This document shows positions 25,612-33,911 of a stretch of 64,000 bases of DNA, piece by piece. The notes under the pieces are model-generated. The model saw only the letters and a program-made list of their open reading frames with translations, ran no database searches and was not told the origin of the DNA. Location of the stretch: positions 1 to 64,000 of the forward strand of contig JBEBBO010000008.1 in the NCBI GenBank assembly GCA_041158345.1, in the 5' to 3' direction. The translations under genes and the position numbers were made by a program. The DNA is from UBA6136 sp041158345 (lineage in GTDB: Bacteria > Pseudomonadota > Gammaproteobacteria > Methylococcales > Methylococcaceae). Each line of letters begins with the position of its first letter. Position 1 is the stretch's first letter.

Positions 25612-26316
25612 ATGCCATCTCAAGATCAAGGGGCGAAGTTACTCGCTCTAATCGCCCATGAAATTCGGAGCCCTCTATCGGTCATCACGAATACCGCTCA
25701 GCTTCTGAATATGAACGAAGACGCCACGCCAGAAGAGCGGGCGTGTTACGAGCTCATCATGAGACAAGCCCGTCAAATTGACGACACAGCAAATACCCTG
25801 ATTTCAATTTCCAGAATCAAGCTGGGAAAGGATCCCATTCCACGCGATGACTTTCTCTTGTGCGAGCAATTGTTCGAGGTCATCGAGTCGAGTCGCCATC
25901 TTTTTGAAAAAAAGTCGATGCGTGTTCGCTTGGAGACGCCCCCCCATGCGACCACTGTCTCTGGATCAAAGATTCTGTTTAAGCAGGCCATGATTAACCT
26001 GCTAAACAACGCCTTGAAATTCAGCCCTTCAAATAGCAACGTTCATGTCAATGTCAGCCAGGAGAATGAGCGGGTTGTGGTCTCCGTCAAGGACGAGGGG
26101 CGTGGGTTAGACCCGAATGAAACACGGTCCCTGTTTTCCCTGTATGTACAATCTGGAGACAACTCAAATCGTTCAGGGCTCGGAATGGGCCTCTACCTTG
26201 TGAAGAAGATCGCCCGCCTCCATGGGGGCGGTGTATCAGTATCGTCTGAGGGCCATGGCAAGGGTTGTGACTTTCGACTATGGCTTCCGATTTCGGACTC
26301 TACCCTGATGGCTTAA
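25612..26316 (+). CDS. Soluble sensor histidine kinase
   Basis: From ATG 25612, with GGGGGA five bases upstream, the protein has 234 residues. Nearly all of it is kinase: H-box LIAHEIRSPLSVITN, N-box MINLLNNALKFSP, G1 VKDEGRGLDP and G2 GLGMGLYLVKKIARLHGG. There is no membrane segment, PAS or GAF domain, so signal input must come from another protein or through the short N-terminus. The longer start at 25564 lacks a ribosome site. No response regulator is adjacent; the receiver-only protein at 15865 and the FixJ-type regulator at 3106 are candidates only by co-residence. Confidence 0.88.
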   Translation: MPSQDQGAKLLALIAHEIRSPLSVITNTAQLLNMNEDATPEERACYELIMRQARQIDDTANTLISISRIKLGKDPIPRDDFLLCEQLFEVIESSRHLFEKKSMRVRLETPPHATTVSGSKILFKQAMINLLNNALKFSPSNSNVHVNVSQENERVVVSVKDEGRGLDPNETRSLFSLYVQSGDNSNRSGLGMGLYLVKKIARLHGGGVSVSSEGHGKGCDFRLWLPISDSTLMA

Positions 26317-26458
26317 GTTTCCAGGCTGCAGTCACTGGTATGCAATTGTCCTGATATCACGCTATCCAGTTTTCGGGGAATATGCTTCGGGTGACTCTAG
26401 CCCCAAGATCGGCTTGGATGATTTATTCAGAATTTAAAGCATCAGGACATAGACCAGC

Positions 26459-26773
26459 ATGAAGAACCTCTATATAGGCAACCTCATTTACGGCATCGAC
26501 AGTCAAAAACTAAAGGCGCTGTTCACGTCGTTCGGGCCAGTCAAATCTGCGAGTGTCGTCATTGACCGGGATACCGGCCGTTCCAAAGGGTGTGGCTTTG
26601 TCGAGATGGGAGCCACTGAGGCCAGTGCTGCCATATTGGCGCTTAACGGCAAAGAGTTTGAGAGTCGTGCTCTAAGGGTCAACAAGGCGAAACCACGTGA
26701 GACAACCAAGACCCGAGGAATTAGCCCTTTGGGGAGAGATCGATTTGAGGCGGGACCCTCGCGAGGATTCTAG
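26459..26773 (+). CDS. RRM RNA-binding protein 2
   Basis: This 104-residue protein has one RRM at residues 1-80. RNP2 is KNLYIGNLIYG and RNP1 is KGCGFVEM, with Cys where Phe is usual. A basic tail with GRDRFEAGPSRGF follows, as in cyanobacterial and proteobacterial Rbp proteins. AGGAC precedes the ATG by about 11 bases. It lies downstream of the histidine kinase by 142 bp. Confidence 0.88.
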   Translation: MKNLYIGNLIYGIDSQKLKALFTSFGPVKSASVVIDRDTGRSKGCGFVEMGATEASAAILALNGKEFESRALRVNKAKPRETTKTRGISPLGRDRFEAGPSRGF

Positions 26774-26893
26774 GAGTCGTTCCTTATCCTTGCGATACCA
26801 ATCGCATAACCAAAGTGCCCATTGCGTCGCCGATGATGCGCACTGAGCCTACGTAGCCTTTTCCTAGGCTAACCTTGTGAATCAAGATTCCAT

Positions 26894-27095
26894 TCAGTCC
26901 TTCCGTGCGATGGTATAAATCACATTTACCTGAATACCTTCTAATCGAGCAATCTTCATGAGCTTCAAATTAAGCTCTTGCACCTTGCGTTGAGTCTCGG
27001 CATCGGGCTTCTCCATTGTGACCCGATAACCCGAACCAATGACGCGAGATTCAAACGATGCCGTTCAGTCGCTTGAGGTTCGACAGGTCATCCAT
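26894..27095 (-). pseudogene. Small gene with a probable frameshift
   Basis: A first piece from ATG 27095 (MDDLSNLKRLNGIV, then TGA) is followed in another frame by ESRVIGSGYRVTMEKPD, TQRKVQELNLKLM and VNVIYTIARKD, ending at TGA 26894. The span is 202 bp, one base more than a whole number of codons, so a single inserted base near 27053 would explain the break. The joined product would be about 66 residues, of unknown family. It lies next to an IS-end relic. The second piece could also start alone at its own ATG and give 40 residues. Confidence 0.4.
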
Positions 27096-27100
27096 ATTGT

Positions 27101-27137
27101 CTAAACGACGGGGTTTCTCGCGAGGTTCACGATGAAG
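27101..27137 (-). repeat. IS605-type end relic
   Basis: The shared core ACGGGGTTTCTCGCGAG at 27108-27124, followed by GTTCACGATGA, matches the relics at 24891 and 33014. Only half of the hairpin is left, so this is a decayed or recombined end with no transposase. Confidence 0.6.
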
Positions 27138-27167
27138 CCATCTGAAGTACTTGCTCTGAATTGAGCA

Positions 27168-27296
27168 TCAAGGACCATCATCGATATCATCGGGTTCGAT
27201 CTCAGACACATGGGTCAATTCAAGGGTAAATTCTTCAAACTTCACTTCATCTTCATGATCCAGGGATTCATAAGCCGATTTAATTGAATGAGTCAT
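27168..27296 (-). CDS. Small acidic protein, 42 residues
   Basis: A TAGGAGA site lies just before ATG 27296. The product (starts MTHSIKSAYESLDHEDEV, ends DDIDDGP) is strongly acidic and cytoplasmic. Charge and the good ribosome site favour a real gene; the family is unknown. Confidence 0.5.
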   Translation of the reverse strand: MTHSIKSAYESLDHEDEVKFEEFTLELTHVSEIEPDDIDDGP

Positions 27297-27389
27297 TGGG
27301 TCTCTCCTAAGATTCGGATCGCATCCTCAGCATAGGACCCCAATTCAGTAAGAAGGTTGCGAGTCATCACCGACTCCTCGATCCTTCCC

Positions 27390-27740
27390 TTAAAGCTGGG
27401 AAGTTTTATCCGTATAGCACCGCATCACCAGCCGAAACTCTCGTTCGAAATTCCGTGGCGCATAGGGTGATATAGCATGGAGCGGATCAAGTATTTGAAG
27501 CAGCGCTGCGTCAAAGCAGACACCCGGTGAAATGGATTCTCCCGTCGCTATCTTCATGAGGGTGGCCAACGCCACTTCTCGATCTTCAGATAGTCGAATC
27601 GCTTTAAAGAAGATGACCTGATCATGCGCAAGCTGATCGAATCGTTCCGCAAGGGAGAATGCACAGTAGGTAAACCATTCCGAGGACTCGGGGCTGGTCG
27701 GTGGGTCTTTACGTCGGAGTAGCGATTTCAGGAATCCCAT
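27390..27740 (-). CDS. Hypothetical protein, 116 residues
   Basis: This soluble protein starts MGFLKSLLRRKDPPTSPE and contains long helical segments (FSLAERFDQLAHDQVIFFKA and REVALATLMKIA). It also has a mid-protein motif ISPGVCFDAALLQILDPLHA and a basic end (FRLVMRCYTDK). No domain is recognised. The ribosome site is weak. It is divergent from the RRM gene at 28002. Confidence 0.55.
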   Translation of the reverse strand: MGFLKSLLRRKDPPTSPESSEWFTYCAFSLAERFDQLAHDQVIFFKAIRLSEDREVALATLMKIATGESISPGVCFDAALLQILDPLHAISPYAPRNFEREFRLVMRCYTDKTSQL

Positions 27741-28001
27741 ACACAAATTTTTCTGAAAAAAAATTCAACTTCAAAGTGACCGCATGGGGCGAGTTTTGAG
27801 CAAAAGGCGCAACCTAGGGGCAAGGATTCCTCATGGACGCCAACTCGTCACCCGTTCGTTGGGCTATAAACGCAACTTTCGCATTCTGCTGAACCACAGG
27901 GGAACATTTTCAATCCTCAGACTGACAAAGTGAGGCGCCTTCGGATGGATTGGATCCCAAGGTAATACCTTTGTCACTGGTGTATCAGAGTCTCGCTGTT
28001 T

Positions 28002-28295
28002 ATGAAAACCCTTTATGTCACCAACCTCAGTTATCTGATCGACGATCTCAGACTGCGTCAGATTTTCTCACCATTTGGTGAAGTCCTCTCGGCCAAGATC
28101 ATTATGGACCGGGAAACTGGGCGGTCTAGAGGGTTTGGCTTTGTCGAAATGCAATCCGAAGCCGCAGACTCCGCCACGAAAGGGATGAACGGTAAAGAAG
28201 TTGAAGGCCGTGTGCTGACAGTCACTGAAGCGAGACCGAGGGGCCAAGCCAAAAATCATGCCCAATATGGCGGACGAGACCGGGCAATACCCTGA
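28002..28295 (+). CDS. RRM RNA-binding protein 3
   Basis: This 97-residue protein is one RRM with a short basic tail. RNP2 is KTLYVTNLSYL and RNP1 is RGFGFVEM. The strand GRVLTVTEARPRG closes the domain and the tail is QAKNHAQYGGRD. No clear ribosome site precedes the ATG, so translation may depend on a leader structure, as in cold-induced genes (inference). A small coiled-coil gene follows 55 bp later. Confidence 0.88.
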   Translation: MKTLYVTNLSYLIDDLRLRQIFSPFGEVLSAKIIMDRETGRSRGFGFVEMQSEAADSATKGMNGKEVEGRVLTVTEARPRGQAKNHAQYGGRDRAIP

Positions 28296-28350
28296 CTCGG
28301 CTTAATCGTTGAGATCAGTACCAAAGCATATCTGGTTGAGGTATCCCATC

Positions 28351-28650
28351 ATGGGCGAGAAAGACATTTATTTAGAGCGGCTCAGTGAACAGCTTGACGG
28401 CTGGAAAGCAGAAATCCTGGCGCTTGAGATGAAGGCCGAGACCGGAGGAGACGAAGTCAAAGCAAGTTGCGAGGAAGCCTTGAGCGAATTGAAGAATGTC
28501 TACGAGGCAACCCAGGCAAATGTAGGAGTTTGGATCGAATCAGCGGATGACTCCTGGGAAGTACTTGAGGCAAATGTGGAGGGGCATATCGAATCCGCTA
28601 CCTCAGCGCTCAAGAGTGCAATCCAGCATATGAAGACCCTTATCGGTTAG
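28351..28650 (+). CDS. Small coiled-coil stress-type protein
   Basis: From ATG 28351 (GAGGT nine bases upstream) the protein has 99 residues and is nearly all helix (YLERLSEQLDGWKAEILALE, then ALSELKNVYEATQANVGVW). A repeated WIESADDSWE/HIESATSALK pattern suggests a helical bundle. It resembles small proteins annotated as Sll1863-type stress-response proteins, which I recall by layout only. It is cytoplasmic. Confidence 0.65.
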   Translation: MGEKDIYLERLSEQLDGWKAEILALEMKAETGGDEVKASCEEALSELKNVYEATQANVGVWIESADDSWEVLEANVEGHIESATSALKSAIQHMKTLIG

Positions 28651-28670
28651 GACAGCGATGGGAAGCCGAT

Positions 28671-28865
28671 TTAGGCGGCAGCCATGCTCTCAGACCTTTC
28701 TATAAAGCCGGCTAACCAGCTATAGGCTTCTGCTGAACCCAGTGGATATGGGTTATCAAAGGTACTTCCCCCTTTGGAGGCCCATTTCATGCCCTCATAC
28801 CTTGCGATCTGATTGATCTGGACAACGACAGCCCTGTCGGAAGATGACGTCATTGAATGTTTCAT
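28671..28865 (-). CDS. Rmf/CrpP-like small protein
   Basis: This 64-residue protein has the pattern YEGMKWASKGG, then DNPYPLGSAEAYSWLAGF. The spacing of G, A, G, NPY and W-x-x-GF fits the ribosome modulation factor/CrpP fold. Rmf dimerises ribosomes in stationary phase. The match is by pattern only, so the role remains uncertain. It converges on the coiled-coil gene with 20 bp between stops. Confidence 0.5.
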   Translation of the reverse strand: MKHSMTSSSDRAVVVQINQIARYEGMKWASKGGSTFDNPYPLGSAEAYSWLAGFIERSESMAAA

Positions 28866-28997
28866 ACGTTAGATCCGCTCTAGATATTCCGGGTGGACCC
28901 CCGGTCCGACGTTAAACCGTAACAATGAGAGTAGACCGCTACTTTCAGAGAAAGTTTTGTTTTCAACGAATAGTTCGGCGCAACTTCTCTGCACCGC

Positions 28998-29270
28998 CTA
29001 TTTCGGAGTGCTGAAGGGCCAGCTCATCCGGCTGAGGACGCCATCACGGGCACATTCAAGCGTTTCAAAGCTGCGGCCCGTCTCAAAGACCCGATCATCC
29101 AGATCGTATAGGTGATATCTAAAACTCGAACTCTCCATGAAAAGGGGTTCGTTAGCAGGGGTTGAAACGTCAAAAGAAACGAGAAAGTCCTTTCCTATAC
29201 GGTAGATTTTATGGACTCGAATTTCAGTCCCTTGATCCAGGACATCGAACTGCTTCAGGGCGTCTCTCAT
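28998..29270 (-). CDS. Hypothetical protein, 90 residues
   Basis: From ATG 29270 (AGAGAT upstream) the product has beta-rich segments (EIRVHKIYRIGKDFLVSFDV and FRYHLYDLDDRVF) and a final FETLECARDGVLSRMSW. It is soluble by appearance. I do not recognise a family. Intact length and strand pattern favour a gene. Confidence 0.5.
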   Translation of the reverse strand: MRDALKQFDVLDQGTEIRVHKIYRIGKDFLVSFDVSTPANEPLFMESSSFRYHLYDLDDRVFETGRSFETLECARDGVLSRMSWPFSTPK

Positions 29271-29670
29271 CAAATATCTCTGCGTTTATCTCGTGGAAGG
29301 TCGGAAATCCTAGTGGATCAGACCCCTGCCGACCAATCAGTATTTTCCACATAAATCATAAGGATTTCTAGGGGTGCCGATCAAAACACAGATTTTGCCT
29401 CTGGCTGGCTACCTCCCCGCGTGGGTTTAATCGGTCTCACGCCCTTTTTGGTAAGGATTTCTTTTGCAATCGATTCTCAGTAGCATTCGGAATCTGGCAC
29501 AACAACATCCTGCTGAATGCCAGTTGACCGATTAAAAGAATAAAAACGTGGTCACGCAAATGCCCTCCTCTGAAAAACCCTTGCTGAATGAGAACACAGC
29601 AATCCCCTTTGACGCGCTGCCCATGAATCGTCAGTAATGCTCTTCAAAGATCACACACCCGGAGATCTCA
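29271..29670. other. Intergenic region
   Basis: About 400 bp between divergent small genes. A 25-codon frame from 29560 has no ribosome site and is not supported. No RNA or mobile sequence recognised. Confidence 0.35.
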
Positions 29671-29926
29671 ATGAAAAAAGATCAGGCACTGATTTACTCT
29701 GATTTACTCTGATTTACAGACAACCTTCGCGATGGATGGCCATACTCTTGAGATTATTATTTATCGATTGCCAGATAGCGACTGGACCCTTGAGGTGGTC
29801 GATGAAAACAACAACTCAACAGTCTGGGAAGACACATTTGCCACGGACGAAGCTGCCCTTGCAGAAGCCATTGGCGAGATAAAATCTGAAGGCGTGCATG
29901 CCTTTATGGGTCCACATTCTGCATAA
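29671..29926 (+). pseudogene. Small conserved gene knocked out of frame by a 10-bp tandem repeat
   Basis: CCGGAG precedes ATG 29671 (MKKDQALIYSDLL then stop). If one of the three 10-bp repeats at 29689-29718 is removed, the frame reads through SDLQTTFAMDGH into the frame beginning at ATG 29732. That frame encodes MDGHTLEIIIYRLPDSDWTL, then VVDENNNSTVWEDTF and a C-terminal EGVHAFMGPHSA. The restored protein would have about 81 residues. Without it, translation could begin at ATG 29732, which has no ribosome site, to give 64 residues. The gene is therefore off or weakly expressed in this copy. The family is unknown. Confidence 0.6.
29689..29718 (+). repeat. Three tandem copies of a 10-bp unit
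   Basis: CTGATTTACT occurs at 29689-29698 and 29699-29708, and CTGATTTACA at 29709-29718. Because 10 is not a multiple of three, a change of one copy switches the reading frame of the gene it lies in. Confidence 0.9.
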
Positions 29927-30034
29927 TGTCAGGTTAGAACGGTTGTAACCTTGGGAAAGTGCCCCTTCGTTGTTCGAGCCTACCCCAACCGTTCCGCTGA
30001 AACATAAAAACGACTAGAAAAATGAGGTAAAGGT

Positions 30035-30781
30035 ATGTGCTGGAGTGGAGAGGCGTCGGCCGTATTGGCGACAATTGGTTTTGGTACGGCTGCGTACATT
30101 GCATACAAGGGCGAGTCCAAGGATCTCTGGATCCCTCTGACATACTTTGCCTGCATGGAACTTCTCCAGGCAGCGACCTATGTCTATATCAACCTATGTG
30201 ACAGTCCACCCAACCAGATATTAACGTACTTCGGTTACATACATATTGCCTTCCAACCCTTCTTTGTGAACATGGTCGCGATGTATTTCATCCCCCAGAG
30301 CGTCAAGGAAAGGATCAGCACCGTCGTCTATACGCTTTGCGCCGTTGGAGCGCTGGGCATGTTGGTCAAAATGTATCCCTTTAACTGGGCGGATCATTGT
30401 GTTGTCGGATTAGAGGCCTTCTGTGGATCGCAGGCATGCTCCGTTTCTGGGGATTGGCATATTGCCTGGCAGTTGCCGCTGAACGGTATCCAGTACGACC
30501 TGTCCTACCTGATCCCGAACTACTTCCTGGGTCTTCATGGTCTCTCGTATATCCTGGTGGGGTTTGTCCTTCCCGTTGTCTATGGATCATGGCGTTTTGT
30601 CTTGTTCCACATCTTCATGGGACCAATCCTGTCGATCCTGACGACCCGTGACCCCAATGAATATGCCGCAGTGTGGTGCCTATTCTCGATCGCACTGTGC
30701 CTGTCAGTGATCAAGTCACCCATCAGACGCCATCTCCACGTCGTTAGTTGGCCCTACTATTCAAGACTGGCCAAGGCCTGA
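30035..30781 (+). CDS. DUF5765-like multi-span membrane protein
   Basis: This 248-residue inner-membrane protein has about seven or eight membrane segments and begins MCWSGEASAVLATIGFG. The MCWS start and early AAYIAYKGE helix are what I recall for DUF5765 proteins. A Cys-containing loop (ADHCVVGLEAFCGSQACSVS) lies between segments and may carry a disulfide. GAGGTAAAGGT precedes the ATG. The function is unknown. It stands alone, 132 bp ahead of the symporter gene. Confidence 0.75.
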   Translation: MCWSGEASAVLATIGFGTAAYIAYKGESKDLWIPLTYFACMELLQAATYVYINLCDSPPNQILTYFGYIHIAFQPFFVNMVAMYFIPQSVKERISTVVYTLCAVGALGMLVKMYPFNWADHCVVGLEAFCGSQACSVSGDWHIAWQLPLNGIQYDLSYLIPNYFLGLHGLSYILVGFVLPVVYGSWRFVLFHIFMGPILSILTTRDPNEYAAVWCLFSIALCLSVIKSPIRRHLHVVSWPYYSRLAKA

Positions 30782-30913
30782 TCAACGGCTCACTCACCTG
30801 TGCGATACTCGGTTGAATTCGCGACAGTTTTGACCAACAATGTTTTGATCAAAGCTCTAGCCGAGTTCATGTTTGCTCTACGGTGAGGGCATCGCCCCTC
30901 ACCCTGAGCAAAG

Positions 30914-32188
30914 ATGATGAATCCCCCCGTTCCCGCCCCTACCTCAAACTCGCAAACATTCAAGGTTATCGTTGGTCTTGTCATGGGCGTGTCTTTTGGC
31001 GCGGCCTTGAATGCCTATCTTTCGGCCTACGCAAGCCCTCATCTTCCCCTCTGGATCAGCGGATTCAACGCGATCACGGACCTCTTCATGCGCCTGATCA
31101 AGATGATCATCGCGCCATTGGTTTTTTCAACCCTGGTTGTCGGTATGGCCAAGATGGGGGATGGGAACAGTCTGGGACGTGTCGCGGGCAAAGCCATTCT
31201 ATGGTTCTTTAGCGCCTCTATACTGAGTTTGCTAATGGGAATGGCGCTGGTGAATGGGTTTGAACCCGGGGAAAACCTTCATCTCCCCCTACCCGACGTT
31301 AGTGCTGAGACAGGGCTGAATAAAGAACCCCAGACGCTTCAGTCCTTCATTTCGCATATCGTTCCCAAGAGCGTTGTCGAAGCCATGGCACAAAACGAGA
31401 TTTTGCAGATTGTCGTTTTTTCCATGTTCTTTGGTTTCGCCTGTTCGCAACTCGGTGAGCTGGCCAAACCCGTGGTTCACTCGCTCGATGCCTTGGGTCA
31501 TATCATGCTCAAGATGACGAGCTACGTGATGCGATTTGCGCCTTTCGCAGTCTTTGCGGCCATGGCTGCGGTCGTCAGTCAGCAAGGTTTGGGCGTCGTT
31601 GCGACGTATGGCGTTTTTCTTTGCGAATTTTATCTGGGGCTCGCCGTACTTTGGTTGACTCTTGGAATACTGGGTTTCATTTTTATCGGGAAACGTGTCA
31701 GGGCACTCCTACACCATATCCGCGAACCGATGATCCTCGCTTTCGGCACAGCCAGCAGTGAAGCGGCTTTCCCGATGTTAATGCGGCAATTGGGCCGGTT
31801 TGGATGCTCTGATCGCATCACTGGCTTGGTTCTTCCCCTGGGCTATTCCTTCAACCTGGATGGAAGCATGATGTACATGACCTTCGCGGTCCTGTTCATT
31901 GCTCAGGCCTATGGCATCCAGATGCCACTCCAAGATCAAATGTTGATGCTCTTGGTGCTTCTCTTTACGAGTAAGGGGGTCGCGGGCGTTCCGAGAGCGT
32001 CATTGATCGTCATCACTTCTACGCTTTCCATGTTCCATATTCCGGAGGCGGGGCTCCTCCTGCTCCTCGGAATCGATCAGATTCTAGATATGGGCCGGAG
32101 TGCCACCAATGTACTAGGGAATAGCATTGCAGCCACGTTGGTCAGCCGCTGGGAAAATGAACTCAGCCATTCTTCTGACTTAAATTAA
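30914..32188 (+). CDS. Dicarboxylate/amino acid:cation symporter (DAACS family)
   Basis: This 424-residue inner-membrane protein couples uptake of dicarboxylates or Glu/Asp to H+ or Na+. Family features are the early helix FKVIVGLVMGVSFGAALNAY and LFMRLIKMIIAPLVFSTLVV. The serine-rich HP1 loop is AFGTASSEAAFPMLMRQL, and the NLDGSMMYM motif and SKGVAGVPRASLIVI are also present. Residue choice does not separate GltP, DctA and serine or tyrosine transporters. It overlaps the convergent YigZ gene by 4 bp. Confidence 0.93.
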   Translation: MMNPPVPAPTSNSQTFKVIVGLVMGVSFGAALNAYLSAYASPHLPLWISGFNAITDLFMRLIKMIIAPLVFSTLVVGMAKMGDGNSLGRVAGKAILWFFSASILSLLMGMALVNGFEPGENLHLPLPDVSAETGLNKEPQTLQSFISHIVPKSVVEAMAQNEILQIVVFSMFFGFACSQLGELAKPVVHSLDALGHIMLKMTSYVMRFAPFAVFAAMAAVVSQQGLGVVATYGVFLCEFYLGLAVLWLTLGILGFIFIGKRVRALLHHIREPMILAFGTASSEAAFPMLMRQLGRFGCSDRITGLVLPLGYSFNLDGSMMYMTFAVLFIAQAYGIQMPLQDQMLMLLVLLFTSKGVAGVPRASLIVITSTLSMFHIPEAGLLLLLGIDQILDMGRSATNVLGNSIAATLVSRWENELSHSSDLN

Positions 32189-32781
32189 GCCCCCCGAGGA
32201 TCCACCCAGTGGATTCTCCCCTGACTTTCCCGGGTCAACTGGGTCACAATCTCTGCTAGCCGGTCCTTGGGTCCCTGAATGATCACCCGCAATTCCATGC
32301 TACGCTCGACACTCAACAGGATTACGCCATCCTTGTTTATCCGGTTTCTGAAGAGTCCCTCAAGAGGATACGGTACGAGACAGGCCAGGGTATCCAAAGG
32401 CACGAGGGTGACCTTGGTTGCAGTTTTGAGCGCTTGTGCCACTGCATCCGTGTAGGCACGAACCAAGCCGCCAGCACCCAGATTAATCCCGCCGTAGTAG
32501 CGAACAACCGTCGCCAGAACACCTTCCAGATTTTGGTGGCGCAGCACTTCTAACATCGGGCGGCCTGCAGTTCCACTGGGCTCCCCATCATCGACAGCGG
32601 CAGAATGCCCTCCTGCCATGAGCGCCCAACAGACATGGGATGCAGTGGGGTGTTGTTGCTGGATTCTTGCGACCTGCCTGACCGCATCAGCGCGATCTGA
32701 AACCGGCTGAACCTGTCCAAGAAAACGGCTCTTCTTGATGATGAGTTCACTGGTCGAGGGACCTTCTAGGGTCAAAGTCAT
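32185..32781 (-). CDS. yigZ: YigZ/IMPACT family protein
   Basis: This 198-residue protein has the UPF0029/Impact N-terminal domain, with IIKKSRFLGQVQPVSDRADA, the signature DDGEPSGTAGRPMLEVL and VVRYYGGINLGAGGLVRAY. A C-terminal DUF1949-like domain follows. Eukaryotic IMPACT affects translation through GCN2; bacterial YigZ has an uncertain role, perhaps on translation factors. Length is close to E. coli YigZ (204). Confidence 0.95.
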   Translation of the reverse strand: MTLTLEGPSTSELIIKKSRFLGQVQPVSDRADAVRQVARIQQQHPTASHVCWALMAGGHSAAVDDGEPSGTAGRPMLEVLRHQNLEGVLATVVRYYGGINLGAGGLVRAYTDAVAQALKTATKVTLVPLDTLACLVPYPLEGLFRNRINKDGVILLSVERSMELRVIIQGPKDRLAEIVTQLTRESQGRIHWVDPRGA

Positions 32782-32906
32782 GATCGGTTCGCGACAGATG
32801 AGTGGGATGCGCCCAATGCAAACTGAGCGCGAAGACGTCTCAACTGAATCAGGTTGGGGTTACTGAAAAAGACTCGCCATTTGATATTCAAATCCCTTCG
32901 CTTCCT

Positions 32907-33041
32907 CCCCTTCCAAAAGGAAGGGGATTCCTGGTTCATCGAGAACTGCTTAAGCCGATTTACGACACAGGACTGACATTCTCTCCACAGGCTAACACCG
33001 CCAGCCCTAAAGGACGGGGTTTCTCGCAAGATTCACGATGA
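32907..33041 (-). repeat. Solo tnpB 3' end/omega-RNA relic fused to an IS end
   Basis: The minus strand of 32907-33002 resembles the tnpB 3' end and right end at 23627-23735 (about 65 of 77 aligned bases alike by eye). It includes a perfect 8-bp hairpin at 32907-32926. Positions 33003-33041 then match the relics at 24891 and 27108. No protein-coding frame of TnpB survives. It is either a decayed element or a solo guide-RNA-like module. Confidence 0.65.
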
Positions 33042-33226
33042 GATAGACCGCGGCTCGTCGGGTATCGATGGAAACGAGTTCAAGGATCCTCTAGAGATCC
33101 AGCGGTTCGCGACGGTATTGCATCTATCGGCGGAGACTACTACGCTTCAACGAAAAATCCAGCCCTCTTAGCGAATCGCATAGAGATCGGAACCCGTGCC
33201 CTCCATCATGAAGAATATGCCGTCCT

Positions 33227-33865
33227 ATGGATTTCGAGTTACGACGAATCAATGACACTTCCATCAGACGGATCAAGTCAATCGTCTTCCTTCTTGCTCT
33301 GGTCCCCCTGGGGCGACTGGTTTACTGGGGATTGATTGATCAACTCGGTGCCAATCCCATTGAAAAGGTTCTGAGGCAGACGGGTTACTGGACACTGACT
33401 TTTTTGACGCTGACGATGGCGGTCACGCCAATACGCCAATGGCTCGGGTGGATCTGGATGGGACGGTTCAGGCGAATGCTGGGCCTATTTGCCTTTTTCT
33501 ATAGCTTGCTCCACCTTGGCACCTATGTGGTTCTCGATCAATTCTTTGATTGGTCTGGCATTCTCAAAGACATTGTCAAAAGACCTTATATCACCGTCGG
33601 ATTCACGGCTCTGGTCTTGATGATTCCGCTCGCCGTCACATCGACGGATGGCATGCTGCGGCGTCTGGGAGGAGCACGCTGGAAAAAAATCCACCGTTGG
33701 ATCTATGTGATCTGTCTCGGAGGTGTCATTCACTTTTGGTGGTTGGTCAAGAAAGACATTTCGGAACCTTTCCTTTTTGCCCTGATCTATGCCGTATCCC
33801 TGTTGCTTCGTGCGCTGCTTCAGCGGAAAAGTGAACTGAGAGGCATCAAGGGCCTGTCACCATAG
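33227..33865 (+). CDS. msrQ: Methionine sulfoxide reductase heme-binding subunit MsrQ
   Basis: MsrQ is a b-type heme inner-membrane protein that passes electrons to periplasmic MsrP. The 212-residue product has about six membrane segments with the usual His positions: SLLHLGTYVV, KKIHRWIYVICLGGVIHFWW. The loop RRMLGLFAFFYSLLHL is typical of the ferric-reductase-like fold. It precedes msrP by 46 bp, which reverses the usual msrP-msrQ order. The start has no clear ribosome site. Confidence 0.93.
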   Translation: MDFELRRINDTSIRRIKSIVFLLALVPLGRLVYWGLIDQLGANPIEKVLRQTGYWTLTFLTLTMAVTPIRQWLGWIWMGRFRRMLGLFAFFYSLLHLGTYVVLDQFFDWSGILKDIVKRPYITVGFTALVLMIPLAVTSTDGMLRRLGGARWKKIHRWIYVICLGGVIHFWWLVKKDISEPFLFALIYAVSLLLRALLQRKSELRGIKGLSP

Positions 33866-33911
33866 CCCATTCAAGCGCGATCACGGCACACCCCGTCAGG
33901 AGAACCTCATC

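Noticed and set aside
29560..29637. 25-codon frame starting ATG 29560
   Set aside because: No ribosome site and no conservation evidence.
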